This document shows, in pieces, positions 1 to 9,129 of a stretch of 64,000 bases of DNA. Numbering within the stretch: position 1 is the stretch's first letter; every line of letters begins with the position of its first letter. Origin of the DNA: Bacillota bacterium. GTDB taxonomy: Bacteria; Bacillota; Clostridia; Lachnospirales; Lachnospiraceae. Under the pieces are notes generated by a model. The model did not search any database. It was not told where the DNA came from and worked only from the letters and a program-made list of their open reading frames with translations. The stretch is from positions 1 through 64,000 of the forward strand of contig JAEXOU010000014.1 of NCBI GenBank assembly GCA_023439125.1, in the 5' to 3' direction. The position numbers and the translations under genes were made by a program.

Positions 1-159
1 ACAAACATAATTTAGGAGCATACTGTTATGAAGTCGTCGGTACTTAGGGCCTGTATTTTAGGCCCTTATGTACCGTTACGAACTTCATTCAAGCGAAAGC
101 GTGTTGCGTATAAATTATGTTTGTCATCCCAGTTCCATAACATTTCTTGGCAAAATGAC
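1..159. repeat. R1 palindromic repeat, copy a (cut by window start)
   Basis: This is the right-hand part of a long imperfect palindrome whose full form is at 57228-57427. The core hairpin has ATGAAGT and ACTTCAT arms around a GGGCCT/AGGCCC tip. The inner arms TAATTTA and TAAATTATG flank it, and the right end is a slightly changed terminal repeat (GCAAAATGAC). The left terminal repeat is outside the window. It is almost identical to the 57 kb copy through the core, but has GTCATCCC where that copy has GGCCTCCC. Confidence 0.85.
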
Positions 160-190
160 ATCATGTAGTAAAAGGAATTTCAGCTTGAAT

Positions 191-970
191 CTATTTTTCA
201 GAATTCGATGAATAGAAATGAATACGATAATTCTGTTTTCGATACTCCTTTGGTGTCATCCCTATATGACTTTTGAATACATTGATAAAATGACTAAGTG
301 AGGAAAATGAAAAGTAATTAGCAAGAGAAATTTCACTGTATTCTGTATAAATTAGCATATTCGCTACAGCGTCGATTTTAAGTTTTAATATGTAGTTGTT
401 GATTGTATAACCAGTTTCTTGCTTAAATAGTTTGCAAAAATAGGTTTTACTTAATCCGATTGCATCAGATATCTCATCTAAAGAAATTTTTTGCTGTAAG
501 TGTAGATTGATATAATCGATAGCTTGAACAGTAGCTTTGGATAAAGAGTGCCTTTGTTGTAGCATCTTCATTCGATTCGCAAAGTCAAACGTAACTTTTC
601 TATGTATTTGTTTCACCTCTTCAATAGACTTACAAAGGTCTAATTGTCTGATGTATAAATCGCTTAAAGTGTAAGCTTTCTCCGGAGGCAGTCCCCCTTC
701 AATGCAGAATCTTGTTATAAGTGCTATTGTAACAATCAAATGGTATCTCTGATTATTGAGAGGGTTATCAGATAATTTACCGAGCTGTTCGTTATCAAGA
801 GACAGCATGATTTTTTCTAATTTTGCTGTATCCCCTCGTCGAACAGCATCATAGAAAACCAGTTCTTTGTCGTAAGGTAGATGATTAATCGCATACTCTC
901 TCTGCAAAAACAGAGTATTGGACAATATTCGCTCTGAAGAATCTTGTATCGTAATTTGATCTTGTTTCAT
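191..970 (-). CDS. AraC family transcriptional regulator
   Basis: A 259-residue DNA-binding regulator. Residues about 150-250 form the double helix-turn-helix of AraC/XylS proteins: a first helix pair around ISLDEISDAIGLSKTYF and a second ending in the GMTPKEYRK signature. The first 145 residues have no recognised sugar-binding cupin; they resemble the helical N-terminal regions of many Clostridia AraC proteins. The start is the ATG at 970, with AGGAGGT just upstream. The gene is divergent from the GH16 glucanase at 1144 and shares its intergenic region, so it is the natural candidate to control that gene. The ligand is unknown. Family assignment is firm; the target is inference. Confidence 0.9.
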   Translation of the reverse strand: MKQDQITIQDSSERILSNTLFLQREYAINHLPYDKELVFYDAVRRGDTAKLEKIMLSLDNEQLGKLSDNPLNNQRYHLIVTIALITRFCIEGGLPPEKAYTLSDLYIRQLDLCKSIEEVKQIHRKVTFDFANRMKMLQQRHSLSKATVQAIDYINLHLQQKISLDEISDAIGLSKTYFCKLFKQETGYTINNYILKLKIDAVANMLIYTEYSEISLANYFSFSSLSHFINVFKSHIGMTPKEYRKQNYRIHFYSSNSEK

Positions 971-1143
971 TTGTACCTCCTATAGAAATGATAACAATAT
1001 TATACAACTTTAGATAATAAAATGATATATGATTTTTGAATAATTTGCTATATTGAAAATACCCAAAAATATAATACACACGAAGGTAAGGACTTCTTTA
1101 GGTAAAGCACAAAATGAAAAAAAGAGAAGGAGAGAGAAGGAAC

Positions 1144-4100
1144 ATGGAGAGATTAAAAAAACTACTTGTATTCTTGTTACTTATTGCAATAGTAGCGGGC
1201 AATACTCCAGAACTGGTTCATGCAGCAACTAAAAAAGCTGTCAAATCAGTAAGTATTACAAATGTAAAAGATAAACAACTTGTTCTTAAAAAGGGTCAAA
1301 CATTTACTCTTAAGAAAAAGGTAGTAGTTACAGGAAATGTAACGAAGAAAGTAAACTTTAAGTCATCTGATACTAAAGTAGCAACTGTAAGTTCATCTGG
1401 AAAGATTAAAGCACTTAAAAATGGAGCAACTAACATTACGGTTACTAGTGCAGCAGATAAGAGTAAGAAGGTTACGATTAAGGTAACAGTAGGAACCCCA
1501 GTAACTAAGATTAAACTTAATAGGACAGAAGTTGATTCCTATGAAGGCAGAAAGTTTACATTAAAAGCGAGTGTTTACCCTAAGAAAGCATCCATTACTG
1601 ATGTAAAATTTAGCTCCAGTAATAGTAGTGTTGCATCAGTAAGTAGTAAAGGGTATGTTACTTTAAAGAAGGCTGGTGTAGCCGAAATTACAGTTAGTGC
1701 AACAGATGGAAGTAATGTAAAAGCTGTTTGTACAGTAGTTGTTAAGAAGAAATTAAAGCCAACCCCAACAGTAACACCAACTCCAACAGTAACACCAACT
1801 CCAACTGTGACACCAACTCCAACGGTAACCCCAACCGTAACTCCAGTGCCAAGTTACCCAAGTTACCCAAGTACGCCTTCTACTCCAAGTACGCCTTCTA
1901 CTCCATCTATTTATGAAGGCTATCAATTAATGTGGGAAGATAATTTTGATGGTAATGAGTTGAATTTAAAGGATTGGAACATTGAGTTACATGACCCAGG
2001 ATGGGTTAATAACGAATTACAAGAGTATACAAATTCGAATGATAATATCTATGTTAAAGATGGTAGCTTAGTACTCAAGCCAATTAAAACAGTTGATGCA
2101 GATGGAAAAGTTACATATACCTCTGGTAGAGTAAATACACAGAATAAACATGATTTTACTTATGGTATGTTCGAAGCTAGATTAAAGGTTCCAGCTGGAC
2201 AAGGCTTCTTACCAGCATTCTGGATGATGCCTACTAACGAAAGCCTTTATGGACAATGGCCAAGATGCGGTGAAATTGATATCATGGAAGTATTAGGTAA
2301 TGATATTGATACATTACACGGAACTCTACATTTTGGTAATCCACACAAATCAACTCAAGGTACTTATAACTTATCAAGTGGAAACTTTGTTGATGAGTAT
2401 CATACCTTTACCTGTGAATGGGAACCAGGAAAAATTAAATGGTATGTAGATGGTATCTTATATCATACTGCTGATGATTGGTATACTACCACTGAAGGAC
2501 AAGGAACAATTACTTACCCTGCACCATTTGATCAACCATTCTACATGATTTTAAATCTTGCTGTAGGTGGAGACTGGCCAGGTAATCCAGATGATACTAC
2601 TGATTTTGATAAAGCTGCAATGGTTATTGACTATGTTAGAGCTTATCAGAAAGATTCTTACAATGATAATGTAACAAAACCTGAAAAAGGAGTTATTCTA
2701 AGAGATCCAGATGCAAATGGTAACTATATTAACAATGGTACTTTTGCAGTAAACGAAAACTTGGAAGATGATGTAGACTGGAAGTTCCTTACTGCTTTAG
2801 AGGGTGAAGGTTCTGCAGTCATTGCAAACAACGAATTACAGATTAATACAACAAAAGCTGGTACTGCAGATTACAGTATACAGGTAGTTCAGCCAAATCT
2901 TCCTATGCAGAAGGGTGTGACATATAGAGTAACCTTCGATGCAAGAGCAAGTGAAGCTAGAAGCATGAAGGTTGGTATCTCTGCACCAGATAATGGCTTT
3001 ATTCGTTATTTTAATGATACATCATTAGACTTAACAACTACGAATCAAACCTTTACTTATGAATTTACGATGAAACAATCAGACGATGCAAATGGTCGTT
3101 TGGAATTTAACCTAGGTAATATGGGCTCTACTGCTACTGTATGGGTTAGCAATGTTAAGGTAGAGAAAACTGACAAACCAGTGGTTACTGAGGAAGCTAA
3201 GACAATATTAGTAGATGGAAACCTTGTATATAATGGTAAATTCCAAGAGGGAACAAATCGTTTAGGATTCTGGGATATCACTAATACTTGTGATGCTAGT
3301 GTTTCTGTAACTAATACAAATACAATTCGTCGCCTAAAGGTTGAGGCACCTACTACTTCAACTAGAGAGCAAGTAGTGATCGGACAAAAAGACCTTGCTG
3401 TTGAGGCAGGCAAGAATTATGTATTATCCTTTACTGCTCAGGCTGATGCAGAAAAACAAATTCTTATCAATTTTGCTGGAAAGGAATTTTTACAAACAGT
3501 AGGTACTACGGAACAGACCTACCAATTTAAGTTTACTACAGATGCTGTATTAGTAAATAAAGACATTGCTATTTATCTTGGTAATGTTGGTACTACTTAC
3601 TTAGATAATGTACAGGTTATTGAAGATAGCTTAATTAAGAATGGTTCATTCAATGCAGATTTCGCAGGATTTGAAGTATTTGTGGATGGAAGTGCAGATG
3701 CATCTTCTGTAGTAGATAGTCAGAAAGAAGCTAATGCAGCAGACTTTACAATTCGTAATACTGGTGATGCTGATTGGAAGATTCAATTAAAACAGAGTAA
3801 TGTTGAGCTTGAAAAAGGTCAATGGTACAAGTTAAAACTAGATTTAAAATCTTCTTTCGACAGAAAGATTCAGTTCACAATTCAAAGAGATGGTAGTAAG
3901 CATAAGGACGCCCAAGGTAATGAAGATTGGACTCCATATGTTCAGAAAGCTGTAAAAGTTACTAGTGATTGGGACACATATGAAGCTGTATTCCAAATGA
4001 CAGAAGAAACAGATACAGGAAGTATTTTCAATGTTGCAATGGGAGCAGTTGGTGGAACACCAATTACTACTCAACATAGAGTATGTATTGATAATATCTC

Positions 4101-6066
4101 ACTTGAGAAAACAGAAGCTCCAGCTATTGTTGTTCCAACTGGTGACAATTTATTAAAGAATGGAAACTTTGCTAATGGAGAAGCTGACTGGATAAATGCT
4201 GTTACCTCCCCAGGAGTAGCAACACCAACCTTTACAGATAACAAAGCGGTGTACGATATTAGCAATGTTGGATCTGCAGAGTGGCATATACAGTTGAAAC
4301 AAGGTGGCATTACGTTAGAAGAGGGTAGTACGTATCGTTTAACCGGTAAAGTTACCTCTACCAAAGCAAGAACAATTAAAATGGGATTGATAAGTGGAGA
4401 AGCTTTAGGCTATAAAGGGTACGGAGTTACTGAAATCATACTTAAAGCGAATGAAGAATACGATGTAGATTATTCATTTACAATGACTTACGCTAAAGAT
4501 ACACTTACAGACTTTGTGGTAACTATGGGAGCTATTGATAATGTAGCTACTGAGGCTTCTACCATTACACTATCTGATATTAAATTAGTAAAAGTGGAAG
4601 ATAACATAATTAAGAATGGTAATTTTGCTAATGGAGAAACTGACTGGATAAATGCTGTTACCTCTCCAGGAGTAGCAACACCAACCTTTACAGATAACAA
4701 AGCGGTGTACGTTATTAGCAATGTTGGAACTGCAGAGTGGCATATACAGTTGAAACAAGGTGGCATTACGTTAGAAGAGGGTAGTAAGTATCGTTTAACC
4801 GGTAAAGTTACCTCTACCAAAGCAAGAACAATTAAAATGGGATTGATAAGTGGAGAAGCTTTAGGTTATAAAGGGTACGGAGTTACTGAGATCGTACTTA
4901 AAGCGAATGAAGAATACAATGTAGATTATTCATTTACAATGACTTACGCTAAAGATACACTTACAGACTTTGTGGTAACTATGGGAGCTATTGATAATGT
5001 AGCTACTGAGGCTTCTACCATTACACTATCTGATATTAAATTGGTGAAAGTAGAAGGAGATAAAGGAGAAGCAGAGGATAAAGTAGAAGATGAAAATTTA
5101 CTTAAGAATGGTTCATTTGATGCTGGTTTCACAGGTTACGAACCATTTGTAGACTCAACTGCAAATGCTTCATTTGTAGTTGATAATTCACAAGCAAGTA
5201 ATGCAGCAGACTTTACAATTATTAATACTGGTGACGAGGGTTGGAAGATTCAGTTAAAGCAATTAGATGTAGAGCTTGAGAATGGTCAGTGGTACAGACT
5301 TAAACTAGATATGAAATCTTCTCTCGATAGAAAGGTTCAATTTACAATTCAAGAGAATGGAAATGACTGGACTCCATACGTTCAAGAGACAGTAGATGTT
5401 TCTAGTAATTGGGAAACTTTTGAGGCAGTATTCCAAATGAGTCAACCAACCGATCCAAAAAGTATTTTCAATGTTGCAATGGGAGCAGTTGATGGAACAC
5501 AGATTAATACTGAACATAGAGTATGCATTGATAACATCTCACTTGAGAAAATAGAAGCTCCAGCTATTGTTGTCCCAACTGGTGAAAACTTATTGAAAAA
5601 TGGTGGTTTTTCTGATGGAGAAGCTGGATGGGACCACTACATTCATACGCCAGATGGAGCGGCAAGTACAGATTTCACAGGTAATAAGGCAGTATTTAAT
5701 ATCTCCAAGGTTGGAACTGCAAATTGGCATGTTCAGTTAAGTCAAACTGGTTTCGCTTTAGAAAAGGGTTGTAGTTATAAATTAACATTTAAGGCTACTA
5801 CTACAGTACCTAGATACATTGAGATTGGATTTGCGGATGCGGAGAATGCTGATAATTGGTATGGAGGAGATAAAAAAGAATTAACAGCAGCAAATGAACA
5901 GCATGATATTGAATTTACCTTATATATGGATAAAGAAAGTGATACTACTGTTAAGTTTACGGTATCCTTAGGTGCAATGACGGTTGAAGGGAAACCAGAT
6001 CTTGAAACACCAAATGAATCTATAATAACACTATCTGATTTCTCTTTAACAAAAGTAACCAATTAG
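1144..6066 (+). CDS. Secreted modular GH16 beta-glucanase with Big2 domains and seven CBM4_9-like modules
   Basis: A predicted 1640-residue extracellular enzyme. The ATG at 1144 is preferred over 1114 because GAGAGAAGGA lies just before it and a signal peptide follows (MERLKKLLVFLLLIAIVAG, ending near HAA). Two Big2 immunoglobulin-like domains (about 33-114 and 118-202) and a TPTP-rich linker (205-254) lead to the GH16 domain (257-504). Its catalytic motif is GEIDIMEVLG, with E377 as nucleophile, D379, and E382 as acid/base. GH16 enzymes with this motif cleave beta-1,3 or mixed beta-1,3/1,4 glucans such as laminarin and lichenin. Seven beta-sandwich modules follow (524-676, 688-832, 829-990, 999-1153, 1154-1306, 1316-1473, 1480-1640). 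They resemble CBM4_9 domains, each starting with an N-x-x-x-N-G-x-F motif. Modules 4 and 5 are near-identical, and 3 and 6 are related. There is no sortase or SLH anchor. Confidence 0.95.
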   Translation: MERLKKLLVFLLLIAIVAGNTPELVHAATKKAVKSVSITNVKDKQLVLKKGQTFTLKKKVVVTGNVTKKVNFKSSDTKVATVSSSGKIKALKNGATNITVTSAADKSKKVTIKVTVGTPVTKIKLNRTEVDSYEGRKFTLKASVYPKKASITDVKFSSSNSSVASVSSKGYVTLKKAGVAEITVSATDGSNVKAVCTVVVKKKLKPTPTVTPTPTVTPTPTVTPTPTVTPTVTPVPSYPSYPSTPSTPSTPSTPSIYEGYQLMWEDNFDGNELNLKDWNIELHDPGWVNNELQEYTNSNDNIYVKDGSLVLKPIKTVDADGKVTYTSGRVNTQNKHDFTYGMFEARLKVPAGQGFLPAFWMMPTNESLYGQWPRCGEIDIMEVLGNDIDTLHGTLHFGNPHKSTQGTYNLSSGNFVDEYHTFTCEWEPGKIKWYVDGILYHTADDWYTTTEGQGTITYPAPFDQPFYMILNLAVGGDWPGNPDDTTDFDKAAMVIDYVRAYQKDSYNDNVTKPEKGVILRDPDANGNYINNGTFAVNENLEDDVDWKFLTALEGEGSAVIANNELQINTTKAGTADYSIQVVQPNLPMQKGVTYRVTFDARASEARSMKVGISAPDNGFIRYFNDTSLDLTTTNQTFTYEFTMKQSDDANGRLEFNLGNMGSTATVWVSNVKVEKTDKPVVTEEAKTILVDGNLVYNGKFQEGTNRLGFWDITNTCDASVSVTNTNTIRRLKVEAPTTSTREQVVIGQKDLAVEAGKNYVLSFTAQADAEKQILINFAGKEFLQTVGTTEQTYQFKFTTDAVLVNKDIAIYLGNVGTTYLDNVQVIEDSLIKNGSFNADFAGFEVFVDGSADASSVVDSQKEANAADFTIRNTGDADWKIQLKQSNVELEKGQWYKLKLDLKSSFDRKIQFTIQRDGSKHKDAQGNEDWTPYVQKAVKVTSDWDTYEAVFQMTEETDTGSIFNVAMGAVGGTPITTQHRVCIDNISLEKTEAPAIVVPTGDNLLKNGNFANGEADWINAVTSPGVATPTFTDNKAVYDISNVGSAEWHIQLKQGGITLEEGSTYRLTGKVTSTKARTIKMGLISGEALGYKGYGVTEIILKANEEYDVDYSFTMTYAKDTLTDFVVTMGAIDNVATEASTITLSDIKLVKVEDNIIKNGNFANGETDWINAVTSPGVATPTFTDNKAVYVISNVGTAEWHIQLKQGGITLEEGSKYRLTGKVTSTKARTIKMGLISGEALGYKGYGVTEIVLKANEEYNVDYSFTMTYAKDTLTDFVVTMGAIDNVATEASTITLSDIKLVKVEGDKGEAEDKVEDENLLKNGSFDAGFTGYEPFVDSTANASFVVDNSQASNAADFTIINTGDEGWKIQLKQLDVELENGQWYRLKLDMKSSLDRKVQFTIQENGNDWTPYVQETVDVSSNWETFEAVFQMSQPTDPKSIFNVAMGAVDGTQINTEHRVCIDNISLEKIEAPAIVVPTGENLLKNGGFSDGEAGWDHYIHTPDGAASTDFTGNKAVFNISKVGTANWHVQLSQTGFALEKGCSYKLTFKATTTVPRYIEIGFADAENADNWYGGDKKELTAANEQHDIEFTLYMDKESDTTVKFTVSLGAMTVEGKPDLETPNESIITLSDFSLTKVTN
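4156..5067. repeat. Tandem duplication of one binding module inside the GH16 gene
   Basis: Two in-frame 456 bp units (about 4156-4611 and 4612-5067) encode modules 4 and 5 of the glucanase. Long stretches are identical at the DNA level, including silent positions. Only a few changes are visible, such as GAAGCT/GAAACT and GATATT/GTTATT. This indicates a recent duplication or gene conversion. Confidence 0.9.
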
Positions 6067-6089
6067 TAACTAAAGAGCTAGAACGAGAA

Positions 6090-6131
6090 GAAGGTTCCCC
6101 TGTTTCATTCATAGACAGGGGAACCTTTTAC
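6090..6131 (+). terminator. Rho-independent terminator of the GH16 gene
   Basis: The arms AAGGTTCCCCTGT and ACAGGGGAACCTT flank a short loop and are followed by TTT. The hairpin lies 24 bp past the stop codon. Confidence 0.9.
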
Positions 6132-6171
6132 ATAATAGAAAATTCCTCTAAATTTCCTATTATGTAAAAAA
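6127..6171. repeat. Perfect 13 bp inverted repeat after the GH16 terminator
   Basis: TTTTACATAATAG (6127-6139) is matched by CTATTATGTAAAA (6158-6170) around an 18 bp centre containing AATTCCTCTAAATTTC. A near-copy of the centre occurs at 40149-40168. I see no gene in the rest of 6172-6475, which is AT-rich and carries the promoter of the next gene. Confidence 0.6.
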
Positions 6172-6475
6172 TGCTCCATAGGATGCACACTACAATACAC
6201 TATGGGCGGAACAAAAGTTGTGCTTGTAAAGTGTTGGTTATGCGAGTGTTTTGTAATAGAGTATTTTCTCCGAGTATCTTACATAAAAAAACAACAATTC
6301 TTATGAAAAGGACAAATTAATGGGAGAATGCTTCTATTTATAGAAATACATTCAAATTGAATATTATGCATGAATTCTTAGAAATGATTGACAAAATAGG
6401 ATGTATTGTAGTATATTTATGCAATATAAAGATGTGACTTTTAAAAAGCTATATCATATGAAATTGGAGATAAGT

Positions 6476-6964
6476 ATGCTAGATTATAAAGAAATTAAAA
6501 TTCGGCTTGCAACAGAGCAAGACGTGGATAATATCATTACAATTGTAAAACAAGCTTTTATACAGTACTGTACTGTAATTGGAATCAAAACAATTGAGGC
6601 TTTATGTGAGACGGAACAGGATGTACGAAATGACATGAATACGAAAAAAATCTATCTGGCTTATCATAACAATATTCCAGTTGGTACTATCCGTATTGAG
6701 ATAAAAGATAGGAAAGCATTTATTTCACGTTTTTCCATACTGCCAGAATATCAAAGTATGGGAATCGGAAGCAACCTACTTTCCTATGTGGATGAAGTCT
6801 TAAAGGCGTTACAAGTAGAGAGCGTTGAATTATATTCAGCAGTTCAAAATATCCAACTTAAGAATTTCTATATACGTAATGGATATGAGATTATCTCAAT
6901 CGATGAATCCAGAGGCTATGAGAGAGGATTATTTAAAAAAGTTATCCTGAATAGTCACGCTTAA
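6476..6964 (+). CDS. GNAT family N-acetyltransferase
   Basis: A 162-residue acetyl-CoA-dependent acetyltransferase of unknown substrate. The frame is open from 6401, but the ATG at 6476 has GGAG seven bases upstream and starts directly at the fold (MLDYKEIKIRLATEQD), so it is preferred. The GNAT core is visible: the beta-4/alpha-3 acetyl-CoA loop appears as ILPEYQSMGIGSNLLSYV (Q/R-x-x-G-x-G/A type), followed by the FYIRNGYE segment typical of the C-terminal strand. It stands alone between the glucanase terminator and a convergent oxidoreductase gene, so context gives no substrate. It could modify a small amine, a peptide N-terminus or an antibiotic. Confidence 0.85.
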   Translation: MLDYKEIKIRLATEQDVDNIITIVKQAFIQYCTVIGIKTIEALCETEQDVRNDMNTKKIYLAYHNNIPVGTIRIEIKDRKAFISRFSILPEYQSMGIGSNLLSYVDEVLKALQVESVELYSAVQNIQLKNFYIRNGYEIISIDESRGYERGLFKKVILNSHA

Positions 6965-6997
6965 GCAAAATACAGCAAGGTGAATGAGGCTTATATT

Positions 6998-7936
6998 TTA
7001 CTTAAAATTTTTTAGCTTCATCGAAATAGTCTCAGCCATTCGTAAAGATTTAACAGCCTCACTTACATCATTCTTAGGCAATTTTGAAGTTGTAATACAG
7101 TCTAGTACGTGATCAATACAATTTTCATAAGAAGAAGTATTGTCAACTTGAATATCTTCCATGTGGTCAGCAGTAAATAAAGTTAATTTGGTATCACAAC
7201 GGTCTTGGTAAGAATCTTCGTAAAAGCGAATGACAGCTTTCTCAAATATTATTTCATATGAGACAGAAAATGGGTAGGCATATGGCATCATAGAGGAAGC
7301 TTCAATTACTGCAAACGCATTGTCATAGGTGCATATCGCTGACACTGCACATTGTTTCTCATCAAAACTTGTTTTTGAAACTTCAATATGGTCCGTAGCT
7401 CCGAATAGATAGGTTACAAAGTCAATATCGTGAATCATCAAGTTCTTCGTGATGTGATGGAGTCCAAGATCCCCCCAAATTGGAGCAGTATAACGAGTAA
7501 TATGCAACTTTTTAATTTTACCATACGTACAATTTTTTGCATAATCTGCGATTAGTTGATATGGTCCTTCAAACCGTAAGAAGAGATCGATCATTAATTG
7601 TTTATTTGCTTTCTCCTTTGCTTGCTGCATTGCAATTGCATCGTCCATTGTAACAGAAATTGGTGTTTCACAAAACACATGTTTCCTGTGTTCTAATGCC
7701 ATAATAGCATATTGCTTGTGTAATGGGTTTGGAAGGCAGATATCAATTAATTCAATATCAGGATTTTCTATAATATCTATAATGTTTGTTGTAGTTTTTA
7801 CACCAAGCTTGTTTTTCAGTTCCTCCAATTTTTTTTCATTTCTTCCAAATACATAAATTTCATCGATGTCAGTTCTTTTTGCATATAACTCAGCATGATA
7901 TGAACCAAATCCAGTACCCAAGATTCCTATATTCAT
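6998..7936 (-). CDS. Gfo/Idh/MocA family NAD(P)-dependent oxidoreductase with altered EKP motif
   Basis: A 312-residue dehydrogenase-like protein. The N-terminal Rossmann fold has the dinucleotide loop GILGTGFGSYHAELY (G-x-G-x-x-x-x-H). The C-terminal domain has the typical HDIDFVTYLFG helix. Members usually oxidise or reduce sugars, inositols or sugar derivatives. The conserved E-K-P motif, whose lysine is catalytic in most members, reads C-E-T-P here (FCETPIS, about residues 89-95), so the lysine is missing. The enzyme may use another general acid/base, or may be non-catalytic. The start ATG at 7936 has AGGGGG upstream. It is divergent from the WYL regulator at 8063, its likely controller. 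Confidence 0.88.
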   Translation of the reverse strand: MNIGILGTGFGSYHAELYAKRTDIDEIYVFGRNEKKLEELKNKLGVKTTTNIIDIIENPDIELIDICLPNPLHKQYAIMALEHRKHVFCETPISVTMDDAIAMQQAKEKANKQLMIDLFLRFEGPYQLIADYAKNCTYGKIKKLHITRYTAPIWGDLGLHHITKNLMIHDIDFVTYLFGATDHIEVSKTSFDEKQCAVSAICTYDNAFAVIEASSMMPYAYPFSVSYEIIFEKAVIRFYEDSYQDRCDTKLTLFTADHMEDIQVDNTSSYENCIDHVLDCITTSKLPKNDVSEAVKSLRMAETISMKLKNFK

Positions 7937-7987
7937 AATAATTGCCCCCTTCTATGTAATTCATTTTTTATATATGATATAATAGGA

Positions 7988-8011
7988 TTGTTGACAACAG
8001 TATGTCAGCAA
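7988..8011. promoter_or_regulatory. Candidate operator between the oxidoreductase and WYL regulator genes
   Basis: The inverted repeat TTGTTGACA (7988-7996) and TGTCAGCAA (8003-8011), with one mismatch and a 6 bp centre, lies in the divergent promoter region. Its position suits autoregulation by the HTH/WYL protein. No footprint or consensus is known to me. Confidence 0.45.
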
Positions 8012-8062
8012 TATGTTGCACTTCTTCAAAACAAAAGATTGTTTGAGATTGGAAGAACTGAT

Positions 8063-9019
8063 ATGAAAATACAACGATTGATTTACATTCTATTAATGCT
8101 TGAGGGAAAGCAGAAGATAACGGCGAAAGAATTGGCAGAGAAATCGGAGACATCAATTCGTACGATTTATCGTGATATTGAGATCTTATGTCAGGCTGGG
8201 GTTCCGATTTATACAGAATCCGGACCTCACGGAGGAATTTCCTTAATGGAGAACTATCAGATTCCATGGAAGCACTTGTATAAAGATGATATTGTCTCTT
8301 TATATTTAAATCATATTGGAGTAAAAACCGAACAGGGAAGTAATTTAGATTTACAGATGGAAACTACACTCAAAAAGATAGAGAAGGCAATGTCAGACAA
8401 AGAAACGAAGGAATTACATGAAATAGGAAAGCGCTTCTATGTTGACTCAACACCGTGGTGGGGTAAGAAAGTAAGTATGATACATAGTGAAATTGTAATA
8501 CAAGCAGTATCACAAAGTAGAAAGTTGAAGATTGTTTATGTTAAGATGAATCAAGAAGAATCTTTGCGAATCATTCATCCCTATGGAGTTGTAATTAAAA
8601 GTAATATATGGTATTTGATTGGTTATTGTGAAGTAGCAAAGTCCATTAGGACATTTCGTTGTGAAAGAATAAAAGAATGTAATTTGCTAGATCAATGTTT
8701 TGAATATCCAGATGACTTTCAATTAAAAGAGCATTTTGATCAGTCGATGGCAGCATTCAAAGAGGACTGTCATCTGATTGAGCAATATATTGTAACCCTT
8801 TTAATACCTATAAGTGCTCTCTCTTTATTAGATGATCTAGAGTATTCGATTGAAAAGACAATGGAAGATAGCATTATGCTACACGTTAATTTTAATACCT
8901 ATGAAAATGCCATTCGTGATTACTGGAATATATTGATTCAGTCTACGGTTATTGAACCGCAAAAGTTACGAGACGACATCAGAAACAAATTAATGAAAGC
9001 ATTTAATTTATATGAATAG
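8063..9019 (+). CDS. HTH/WYL-domain transcriptional regulator (YafY type)
   Basis: A 318-residue regulator. The ATG at 8063 has GGAAG eight bases upstream and begins exactly at the winged helix (MKIQRLIYILLMLEGKQKIT), so it is preferred to the frame's first start at 7988. Residues 1-65 form an HTH_11 DNA-binding domain (ELAEKSETSIRTIYRDI). Residues about 135-215 form a WYL domain (SRKLKIVYVKMNQEESLRIIHPYGVV, then WYLIGYCEVAKSIRTFRCERI), a ligand-sensing fold. A C-terminal WCX-like extension follows. It is divergent from the oxidoreductase at 6998-7936 with a palindrome between them. The effector is unknown. Confidence 0.9.
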   Translation: MKIQRLIYILLMLEGKQKITAKELAEKSETSIRTIYRDIEILCQAGVPIYTESGPHGGISLMENYQIPWKHLYKDDIVSLYLNHIGVKTEQGSNLDLQMETTLKKIEKAMSDKETKELHEIGKRFYVDSTPWWGKKVSMIHSEIVIQAVSQSRKLKIVYVKMNQEESLRIIHPYGVVIKSNIWYLIGYCEVAKSIRTFRCERIKECNLLDQCFEYPDDFQLKEHFDQSMAAFKEDCHLIEQYIVTLLIPISALSLLDDLEYSIEKTMEDSIMLHVNFNTYENAIRDYWNILIQSTVIEPQKLRDDIRNKLMKAFNLYE

Positions 9020-9052
9020 CATCTAAAATATTGTATTCGTAAAGTCTTTGTT

Positions 9053-9080
9053 GTTTAGAGAAAAAGTCGGGTTTTTCTAA
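9053..9080 (+). terminator. Likely terminator after the WYL regulator gene
   Basis: TTTAGAGAAAAA and TTTTTCTAAA can pair around GTCGGG. The hairpin is weak and AT-rich, placed 34 bp after the stop codon. Confidence 0.4.
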
Positions 9081-9129
9081 AATGAGTATGTTATGATAAA
9101 TACATCTTAAGATGAATGAGGGTAGTTCA

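Noticed and set aside
3057..6062. Several minus-strand ORFs inside the GH16 gene
   Set aside because: They are mirror frames of repeated modules. Two are near-identical only because modules 4 and 5 are.
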